From: Actinokineospora sp. NBRC 105648
GTDB taxonomy: Bacteria > Actinomycetota > Actinomycetes > Mycobacteriales > Pseudonocardiaceae
Direction of reading: 5' to 3'
NCBI RefSeq assembly: GCF_030269645.1
Contig: NZ_BSTR01000001.1
Location: 239,740-303,739, forward strand
DNA: 64,000 nucleotides
Position 1 is the stretch's first letter, and every line of letters begins with the position of its first letter. Made by a program: the position numbers and the translations under genes. Positions 58,145 to 64,000 of this stretch are shown piece after piece. The notes below the pieces were generated by a model. That model saw only the letters and a program-made list of their open reading frames with translations, did no database searches and was not told the DNA's origin.

Positions 58145-59335
58145 GTGACCGTGTTCTCGCCCGAGGTGCGCGCCGACCCGTCCGAGGTCTACCGGCGGCT
58201 GCGGGAAGCCGGGCCGCTGCACGACTACGTGCCCGGTATCCACCTGGTGCCGCGCTACGCCGACTGCGACGCGGTCTTCGGCGACCCGGCGTGGGGGCAC
58301 GGCTACTTCTCCGGCATCAACCCGTTCCGCCCCGGCGTCGACCCGGCGCGGTTGCCCGGCTCGTTCCTGCTGATGGACCCGCCCGACCACACCAGGCTGC
58401 GCTCCCTGGTCACCAAGGCGTTCACCCAGCGCGCGGTCGCGGCGCTGGTCCCGCGGGTCACCGAGATCGTGGACGGCTTGCTGGACAACGCGATCGAGCG
58501 CGGCGAGGTCGACTTCGTCGCCGACATCGCCTACCTGCTGCCGCTCACCACGATCTGCGAGCTGCTCGGTGTCCCGGCCGCCGACCACGAGGTGTTCGGC
58601 CGGTGGGCGAGCGCGATCAGCCGGGGCCTGGACCCGGACGCCCTGCTCACCGAGGCCGAGAAGGCGGCCAGGGCCGAGGCGGTGGTGGCCTTCGCCGAGT
58701 ACTTCGCGGCGCTGGTGGCGGAGCGCGAACGGCACCCCGGTCCCGACCTGCTGAGCAAGTTGGTCGCGGTCGCCGAGGGCGGGGACCGGCTCAGTGTCAA
58801 GGAGATCTGCGACATCGGCGTGCTGCTCCTGATCGCCGGGCACGAGACGACGATGAACCTGATCGCCTCCGGGGTGCTCGCCCTCGGGCGCGCACCCGAG
58901 CAGCGGGCGATCTTGCGCGCGGACCCGGGTCTGAGCGCGCCGGCGGTCGAGGAGTTCCTGCGCTTCGACACGCCCGTGCCGTTCCCGACCCGGGTCGCGA
59001 TGCGCGACGTGGAGTTCGCCGGTCGGGAGTTGCCGCGCGGTACCGGGCTGATCCTGCTGGCGGGCTCGGCGAACCGCGACCCCGAGGTGTTCCCCGACCC
59101 CGACCGGCTCGACGTGCTGCGCTTCGACCCGGCGCGGGGCGGGCGCAAGCACCTCGCGTTCAGCCACGGACCGCACTTCTGCCTCGGCGCCCCGTTGGCC
59201 CGCCTGGAGGCGACTGTCCTTTTCGAACGGTTGATGCGGCGGGCGCCGGACTACGAGCTGCTCGACTCGGCGCCGCCGTACCGGGACACCGTGTCGATGC
59301 GCGGCCCGCGGTCCCTGCCGGTCCGATTCCGTTGA
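58145..59335 (+). CDS. Cytochrome P450 (type 1, divergent copy)
   Basis: 396 residues. Three GTG codons lie in a row at 58139, 58142 and 58145; the last has GGAGG seven bases upstream and is preferred. The I-helix is IAGHETT, ExxR is EEFLR, and the haem loop is FSHGPHFCLG. It resembles the P450 at 52815. Its stop is 17 bases before the acyl-AMP ligase gene, so it belongs to the same operon as the acyl-carrier genes. That context makes oxidation of a carrier-bound or newly released acyl chain the best guess. Confidence 0.93.
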   Translation: MTVFSPEVRADPSEVYRRLREAGPLHDYVPGIHLVPRYADCDAVFGDPAWGHGYFSGINPFRPGVDPARLPGSFLLMDPPDHTRLRSLVTKAFTQRAVAALVPRVTEIVDGLLDNAIERGEVDFVADIAYLLPLTTICELLGVPAADHEVFGRWASAISRGLDPDALLTEAEKAARAEAVVAFAEYFAALVAERERHPGPDLLSKLVAVAEGGDRLSVKEICDIGVLLLIAGHETTMNLIASGVLALGRAPEQRAILRADPGLSAPAVEEFLRFDTPVPFPTRVAMRDVEFAGRELPRGTGLILLAGSANRDPEVFPDPDRLDVLRFDPARGGRKHLAFSHGPHFCLGAPLARLEATVLFERLMRRAPDYELLDSAPPYRDTVSMRGPRSLPVRFR

Positions 59336-59352
59336 CACCCGAGGAGTCCACC

Positions 59353-60972
59353 GTGAGCGACACACTGCACTCGATCCTCGACCGGGTCGCCGCCGAGTAC
59401 CCGGCGGTGCGCGCGACGTTCCCGTCGGAGAAGGAGTCGATCACCTACGGCGACCTGTCCGCCTCGGCCCGCGCCATGGCGGCAGGCCTGCTCGCCCGCG
59501 GTGTCGGCCGCGGCGAGCCGGTGGGCATCCTGTGCCCGAACGCACCGGAGTTCCTGCAGAGCCTGTTCGCGGTCAGCGCCGCCGGCGCGGCCGCCACCCC
59601 GCTTCCGTTGCCCATGGGCATGCGCCACGCGGGCGCCTACCCGGCCCGGCTCGCCGCGATCGCCGAGGCCGCCGGGATGCGCCGGATCCTGGTCTCCCAC
59701 CGGTTCGGTGCGCTGGTCGAGGGGCTGGAGGTCCCCGGGGTCGAGCTGATCAGCACTGCCGACCTGTCCGGCGATGGTCCGCTGCCCGCCGTCGGCCCGG
59801 ACGACCTGGCCATCGTGCAGTTCACCTCCGGCAGCACCTCGCTGCCCAAGGGGGTGCGGCTCACCCACGCCAACGTGGTCGCCGGGCTGGTCGCCATCCG
59901 CGAGGGCATCGCGCTCGGCCAGGGCGACGGCGGCGGGTTCTGGTTGCCGCTGTTCCACGACATGGGCCTGTTCGGCACGCTGTCCGCGGTGCTGATCGGC
60001 ATCCCGGCGTTCGTCTGGTCGCCGCTGTCGTTCATCAACGACCCGGCCCGCTGGCTGCGCGAGTTCCTGGCCAGCGGCGCCACCATCACCGCCATGCCGA
60101 ACTTCGGCTACGACCAGCTCGCCGCCGCGTTCACCGCCGCCGAGGCGGCCGAGCTGGACATGGCGCACTGGCGGATCGCCTTCAACGGGGCCGAACCCAT
60201 CGCCGAGGCCGCCGTCCGCGCGTTCCAGGAGCGCTTCGCCGACGGCGGTTTCCGCCCGGAGACGATGTTCGGCGTCTACGGGATGGCGGAGGCCACCCTC
60301 GCGGTCTGCTTTCCGCCGCTGGGGCGAGCGCCGGTCTTCGAGCACGTCGACCGGGACAAGCTCGCCGACGGCGGCCGGGCCGTCCAGGTGGACGGACCCG
60401 GCGCCCGCGCGGTCGCCGGGGTCGGCCACCCCGTGAAGGGCCTGCGGCTGCGGGTCGTCGAGGTGGAGTCGGGTGTCGAAGTGCCCGAGGGTCGGGTCGG
60501 CGAGATCCAGATCCAGGGCGACCCGGTCACCGCCGGGTACCTCGCCGCGGACGCCGAACGCGCCGGTGAGTCCTTTGTGGATGGCTGGCTGCGCACCGGC
60601 GACCTGGGCTACCGGCGCGGCGAGGAGGTGTTCGTCACCGGCAGGCACAAGGAGATGATCACCGTCCGCGGCGCCAACTACTACCCGCAGGACGTCGAGG
60701 CGATCACCCGCACGACCCCCGGTGTCTACAAGGGACGGTGCGTCGCGGTGGCGGCCCCGGGCGGTGCGGAGGCGGTGTGGGTCATCGCCGAGTCCGGTCT
60801 GCGCGGCGCGGCCGCCGAAGCCCTGACCGCCGACCTGCGCAAGGCGGTGTCCACCGAACTCGGCCTGACCGCTGTGACGGTCCGGCTGGTCTCACCCCGT
60901 TCGCTCCCGCGCACCAGCAGCGGGAAGTTCCAGCGCCTCGCCGCCCGCGACCTGGTCGCGGGAACCGCCTGA
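59353..60972 (+). CDS. Fatty acyl-AMP ligase (FAAL-like adenylating enzyme)
   Basis: 539 residues of the ANL superfamily. The P-loop is FTSGSTSLPKGVRLTH near residue 157. The second core motif is GVYGMAEATLAVCF, the version typical of fatty acyl-AMP ligases. RTGDLGYRRG is the hinge aspartate region, and the C-terminal Lys is in SSGKFQR. FAALs form acyl-AMP and pass the acyl group to a carrier protein; an ACP gene lies in the same operon at 62284. The GTG has GAGGAG upstream. The acyl chain length cannot be read from sequence. It is probably the entry enzyme of the pathway. Confidence 0.92.
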   Translation: MSDTLHSILDRVAAEYPAVRATFPSEKESITYGDLSASARAMAAGLLARGVGRGEPVGILCPNAPEFLQSLFAVSAAGAAATPLPLPMGMRHAGAYPARLAAIAEAAGMRRILVSHRFGALVEGLEVPGVELISTADLSGDGPLPAVGPDDLAIVQFTSGSTSLPKGVRLTHANVVAGLVAIREGIALGQGDGGGFWLPLFHDMGLFGTLSAVLIGIPAFVWSPLSFINDPARWLREFLASGATITAMPNFGYDQLAAAFTAAEAAELDMAHWRIAFNGAEPIAEAAVRAFQERFADGGFRPETMFGVYGMAEATLAVCFPPLGRAPVFEHVDRDKLADGGRAVQVDGPGARAVAGVGHPVKGLRLRVVEVESGVEVPEGRVGEIQIQGDPVTAGYLAADAERAGESFVDGWLRTGDLGYRRGEEVFVTGRHKEMITVRGANYYPQDVEAITRTTPGVYKGRCVAVAAPGGAEAVWVIAESGLRGAAAEALTADLRKAVSTELGLTAVTVRLVSPRSLPRTSSGKFQRLAARDLVAGTA

Positions 60973-60983
60973 GAAGGAGTGCC

Positions 60984-61775
60984 GTGCACAGCTACGACGT
61001 CTTCCGCCACTACGAGCGCCTGCACTGGAAGCTCGCCGACCTCGACGTCGACTCGATCGACCGGTCGCTGGTCAAGCCCGAGTACGTGACCCTGGCCAAG
61101 AGCGCGACCATGGGCGAGTCCAACGTGATCGCCGCCGTGCACGGGTTCCTCAACGAGTTCGTCGACGACTACGACTTCTCCACCTTCGCCGTGGTCTGGG
61201 GCTACCAGGAGGTCCAGCACCACTACGCGTTCCGGTCCTGGTTGGCCGGGGTCGGTGAGGCGGTGGACGACCGCGCCGTGGACGCGATGCGCGAGCCGTA
61301 CGCGCCGGGGACCACGCCGTCGGCGACGTTGGCGACCAACATCATCTCCGAGCTGACCGTGAACCACGTCTACCGCGCGGTCGCCGCGTGGGTCGAGGAG
61401 CCGGTCCTCAAGGGACTGCTGCTCAACGCGAGCCGGGATGAGGCCGGGCACGCGCGGGAGTTCATCCACTACACCACCGAGCGGCTCGCCAAGCGCCCGC
61501 AGGAGCTCGCCTCCGTGCTGGAGACGCTCTACGTCTACAGCTCCGAGGCCAAGATCAAGCACCCGGTCAGCACCTTCAAGGCGGGCATCGGCGAGGGGGT
61601 CGAGGACCACGAGACCATCGACACCGGGTTCGAGCTGTTCCTGGAGAAGGTGGCCGCCGACGGCGAGCTGGACGTGCTGCAGGACAAGATCCGCCGCACC
61701 TTCGGCGGGATGACCGGGCTCGACCTGAGCAGCAACGCCAAGGTCCGCCGGGCGCTCGCCGAGGTCCTGGCCTGA
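60984..61775 (+). CDS. Ferritin-like diiron protein, acyl-ACP desaturase type
   Basis: 263 residues from a GTG with GAAGGAG upstream. All six diiron ligands can be placed: Glu in MGESN, Glu and His in YQEVQHH, Glu in ISELTVNH, and Glu and His in RDEAGHAREF. This four-helix pattern fits the soluble acyl-ACP desaturase family (FA_desaturase_2, mycobacterial DesA-like), though the protein is shorter than plant desaturases. Possible outcomes are desaturation, hydroxylation or acetylenation of an ACP-bound chain. It lies between the acyl ligase and the thioesterase, overlapping the latter (TGATG). Confidence 0.82.
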   Translation: MHSYDVFRHYERLHWKLADLDVDSIDRSLVKPEYVTLAKSATMGESNVIAAVHGFLNEFVDDYDFSTFAVVWGYQEVQHHYAFRSWLAGVGEAVDDRAVDAMREPYAPGTTPSATLATNIISELTVNHVYRAVAAWVEEPVLKGLLLNASRDEAGHAREFIHYTTERLAKRPQELASVLETLYVYSSEAKIKHPVSTFKAGIGEGVEDHETIDTGFELFLEKVAADGELDVLQDKIRRTFGGMTGLDLSSNAKVRRALAEVLA

Positions 61776-62287
61776 TGAGCGTGCAGGTGCCGTGGTCGGT
61801 GCTGCCGGACTACCGCTGCTTCGGCTGCTCCCCGCACAACGACCACGGCCTGCGCCTCACCTTCGCCCCGCACCCCGACGGGCTGCAGGCGCGGTTCACC
61901 CTCGACCGCGGCTTCGAGTCCTACCCCGGCGTCGTGCACGGCGGGCTGGTCGGTGTCATCTGCGACGAGACGATGGGCAACCTGATCGTGCTCGACCGGC
62001 ACCAGCCCGCGTTCACCACCTCGATGCGCACCCGGTTCGTCACCCCGCTGCTGGTCGGCCGCGACTACCGCTGCGTCGCCTCGCTGCGCCCCGACGGCGG
62101 TGAGCTGTTCCACGCCTGCGCCGAGGTGCTCGACGCCGACGACGTCGTCTGCGCGACGGCATCCGCGGTGTACCAGGCGTTCTCGCTCGACCAGGTGCGT
62201 CACCAGTTGACCCTCGGCGACGACGAGGTCGCCCTCCTCGACCAGGCCATCACCGCCAACCTCTCCCCGAACGGAGCTCGATCATGA
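61775..62287 (+). CDS. Hotdog-fold thioesterase, PaaI-like
   Basis: 170 residues. The N-terminus has a Cys-rich start (YRCFGCSPHNDHGLRL) seen in 4HBT/PaaI proteins, followed by the catalytic region VVHGGLVGVICDETMGN (HGG with Asp/Glu) and FTTSMRTRFVTPLLVGRDY. It would hydrolyse an acyl-thioester, either to release the finished acid from the ACP or to proofread it. In isonitrile lipopeptide clusters a related thioesterase instead helps add glycine to an unsaturated acyl-ACP. That alternative should be kept open. It overlaps the preceding stop and the following ACP start. Confidence 0.87.
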   Translation: MSVQVPWSVLPDYRCFGCSPHNDHGLRLTFAPHPDGLQARFTLDRGFESYPGVVHGGLVGVICDETMGNLIVLDRHQPAFTTSMRTRFVTPLLVGRDYRCVASLRPDGGELFHACAEVLDADDVVCATASAVYQAFSLDQVRHQLTLGDDEVALLDQAITANLSPNGARS

Positions 62288-62541
62288 CCACCACCCTCGA
62301 CGACATCACCAGCACCGTCACCGGCATCGCCGCCGCCGAGATCGGGGTCCAGGCCGCCGAGATGGCCGCCGACACCGACCTGCGCGGGGTCGAGGGCGTC
62401 GACTCGGTCAAGGTGCTGCGGATGATCGCCAAGATCGAGCGCCAGTACGACGTCGAGCTCGAGGACGAGGACGTCTTCGGTGTGTCCACAGTGGCCGACG
62501 TGGCCGCGGTCGTGGCCAAGGCGCTGGGGGAGCGGGCGTGA
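62284..62541 (+). CDS. Stand-alone acyl carrier protein
   Basis: 85 residues, acidic, with the phosphopantetheine site VEGVDSVKVLRMI (DSV in place of the usual DSL) at about residue 40. Helix 3/4 region DEDVFGVSTVADVAAVV is normal. It is not part of a fatty acid synthase operon; its neighbours are an acyl-AMP ligase, desaturase-like proteins and a methyltransferase. It is therefore probably the dedicated carrier on which these enzymes act. Starts and stops overlap on both sides (ATGA and GTGA). Confidence 0.92.
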   Translation: MTTTLDDITSTVTGIAAAEIGVQAAEMAADTDLRGVEGVDSVKVLRMIAKIERQYDVELEDEDVFGVSTVADVAAVVAKALGERA

Positions 62542-63368
62542 CGGTCGCCGACACCAACCAGCACTACGACCTCGACCCGGAGGTCTTCGGCCAGTTCCTG
62601 GACCCGTTGCGCAAGTACAGCTCCGCGCTCTACGCCACCCCGGAGCAGCCGCTGGCCGACGCGCAGGAGAACAAGCTGCGCTTCGTCGCCGAGCACCTCG
62701 GCCTGCGCGGCGGCGAGCAGCTGCTCGACATCGGCTGCGGCTGGGGCTCGCTGATCCTGTTCATGGCGCGGGAGTACCGGGCCCAGGTGCTCGGCGTGAG
62801 CCCGGCACCCCGGCAGCACCAGTACATCGCCGGGCGGGCCGCCGAGCTGGGGGTCAGCGAGCTCGTGCGCACTCAGGTCGGGCACTTCGAGCAGATGGAC
62901 CTGCCGGAGCGCGGTTTCGACGCGGTCAGCATGCTCGGTTCGATCGTGCACATGCCCGACCTGGACGTGGTCTTCGGCAAGGCGCGCCGCGTCCTGCGCA
63001 AGGGCGGACGGCTCTACGTCTCGGAGAGCTGCTTCCGCAACGCCGCCGCGCACGCGGCGTTCGACTCGCGCTCGGGCACCGACTTCGTCCGCAACGACAT
63101 CTTCGGCTGGGGCGACATGCGCCCGCTCTCGGAGCTGGTCGCGGGCGCCGAGCGCGCCGGGTTCTCGATCATCGCGGTGGACGACCTCACCGAGCACTAC
63201 CGGCGCACCATCGAGGCGTGGATCGACAACGTCGCCGTCGCGGCGGACCGGCTCGAGGAGTACGAGCCGGGACTGGCGGCGAAGCTGACGCACTACCTCG
63301 AGGTGGCCAACGCGGGCTGGGGCTACACCACCAAGCACTACGCCCTCGTCTGCCGGAACGCGCGATGA
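62538..63368 (+). CDS. SAM-dependent methyltransferase, cyclopropane-fatty-acid-synthase-like
   Basis: 276 residues. The SAM site is LLDIGCGWGSLILFMARE near residue 60, the exact style of CFA synthases and mycolic acid cyclopropane synthases. The first 55 residues (HYDLDPEVFGQFLDPLRKYSSALY) also match that group. The protein is short and lacks the CFA synthase N-terminal domain. Such enzymes add CH2 or CH3 to a double bond, which fits the two desaturase-like neighbours. An O- or C-methyltransferase of another type remains possible. It overlaps the ACP stop (GTGA) and the next start (ATGA). Confidence 0.87.
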   Translation: MTVADTNQHYDLDPEVFGQFLDPLRKYSSALYATPEQPLADAQENKLRFVAEHLGLRGGEQLLDIGCGWGSLILFMAREYRAQVLGVSPAPRQHQYIAGRAAELGVSELVRTQVGHFEQMDLPERGFDAVSMLGSIVHMPDLDVVFGKARRVLRKGGRLYVSESCFRNAAAHAAFDSRSGTDFVRNDIFGWGDMRPLSELVAGAERAGFSIIAVDDLTEHYRRTIEAWIDNVAVAADRLEEYEPGLAAKLTHYLEVANAGWGYTTKHYALVCRNAR

Positions 63369-64000
63369 CCGGCCCGCTGCTCCCGGCCACGCAGGTGGCC
63401 GACGCCGTCGACAGCTTCATGGCGGCCTCGCCCGCCGCGCGCGGCTGGGACGTGGAGACCGCCTTCGACTGGGCCGCGGCCGACGCGGGCCGCCTGTCCG
63501 AGGGCGAGCTGTCGGCGGTCCGGTTCATCACGCTGATCGAGGACCACCTGCCGGGGTACTTCGACATCTACCACCGGCACTTCCCGGTGGACGGCTCGGT
63601 GGACCCGAAGATCTTCGTGCACAACCGGGAGCTGTACCACTTCACCACGCGGTGGGCCTACGAGGAGGACACCCACGCGCGAGCGCTCTGCCGCTACCAG
63701 GTGGCGGCGGGGATCACCTCGCGCGAGGCGCTGTGGGACGAGTTGGCGGTGGAGGGGCAGAAGGAGTTCGACCTGCGGCTGGAGCACCCGGTGCAGTTCT
63801 TCGCCTACGCGCTGGTGCAGGAGAAGGCGACCCAGATGTACTACCAGCACCTGCGCGACGTGATCACCGAGCCGGTGCTCAAGACGGTCCTCACCAGGCT
63901 CTCGCGCGACGAGGCCCGGCACTTCACCTTCATGGCCGACATCGTGACCCGGTACCTGCGGGCCTACGGCGACGCCGTGGTGGAGCCCATCCGCGAGGTG
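63365..64000 (+). CDS. Second ferritin-like diiron protein, acyl-ACP desaturase type (3' partial)
   Basis: 212 residues are visible; the frame is open at the right edge. Diiron ligands can be placed: Glu in ITLIEDH, Glu and His in AYEEDTHARA, Glu in VQEKATQ, and Glu and His in RDEARHFTFM. The family is the same as the protein at 60984, but the two are distant in sequence, so this is not a recent duplicate. A second desaturation, or a hydroxylase role, is likely. The ATG overlaps the methyltransferase stop (ATGA). More of the operon probably continues past the window. Confidence 0.82.
   Translation, partial: MTGPLLPATQVADAVDSFMAASPAARGWDVETAFDWAAADAGRLSEGELSAVRFITLIEDHLPGYFDIYHRHFPVDGSVDPKIFVHNRELYHFTTRWAYEEDTHARALCRYQVAAGITSREALWDELAVEGQKEFDLRLEHPVQFFAYALVQEKATQMYYQHLRDVITEPVLKTVLTRLSRDEARHFTFMADIVTRYLRAYGDAVVEPIREV

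Overview
The window is high-GC actinobacterial DNA. GTG starts are frequent, ATGA/GTGA stop-start overlaps join many genes, and an Lsr2 nucleoid protein gene is present. The palindrome TCCAC(A/T)GTGGA recurs inside genes. Together these suggest a Pseudonocardiales-type organism (Actinokineospora, Saccharothrix or Amycolatopsis relatives). That placement is an inference, because no rRNA or species marker is present.

Region 1 (1-17050) is the 3' end of a modular type I polyketide gene cluster. The last PKS protein is cut by the left edge. It reads KR-ACP / KS-(no AT)-KR-ACP / KS-AT(malonyl)-KR(Tyr to His)-ACP-TE. Seven genes follow in tight coupling: an ABC ATPase and permease (probable export or self-protection), a 3,5-epimerase, a 4-ketoreductase, a glycosyltransferase, a 2,3-dehydratase and an aminotransferase. 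The four sugar enzymes are the committed set for a 2,3,6-trideoxy-3-amino-L-hexose of the daunosamine/acosamine type, attached by the glycosyltransferase. The glucose-1-phosphate thymidylyltransferase and 4,6-dehydratase are not in the window.

Region 2 (17051-30164) holds mostly single genes. They include an FN3-type secreted protein, two cytochromes P450, a lipoprotein, a TetR/DUF4386 divergent pair with visible operators, a membrane-anchored PstS-like protein, a CopC-like protein, a response regulator broken by a one-base frameshift, and a SnoaL/hotdog pair. Three copies of an undescribed structured intergenic repeat (about 142 bp, 31-bp inverted ends) and a 64-bp tandem array lie at 17218-21690.

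Region 3 (30165-50390) contains a fused-chain glycyl-tRNA synthetase with a MITE-like palindrome just upstream, an acetyltransferase and lsr2. Downstream of lsr2 lies 1.5 kb of gene-less DNA with extreme T-over-A skew. Next come a small protein beside a giant HEAT-like protein, a 2OG-Fe(II) oxygenase, a complete Ugp-type carbohydrate/glycerophosphodiester ABC operon with an internal metallophosphoesterase, a LysR regulator and a secreted repeat protein.

Region 4 (50407-64000) looks like a second specialised-metabolite locus. It has a P450, a TetR protein with an extra C-terminal domain, and two paralogous P450 pairs arranged divergently around an FAD monooxygenase. The right-hand pair leads into a translationally coupled operon: fatty acyl-AMP ligase, diiron desaturase-like protein, hotdog thioesterase, stand-alone ACP, cyclopropane-synthase-like methyltransferase and a second diiron desaturase-like protein cut by the right edge. 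This is a plausible route for activating, desaturating, methylating or cyclopropanating and hydroxylating an ACP-bound acyl chain. The product cannot be assigned from this sequence.
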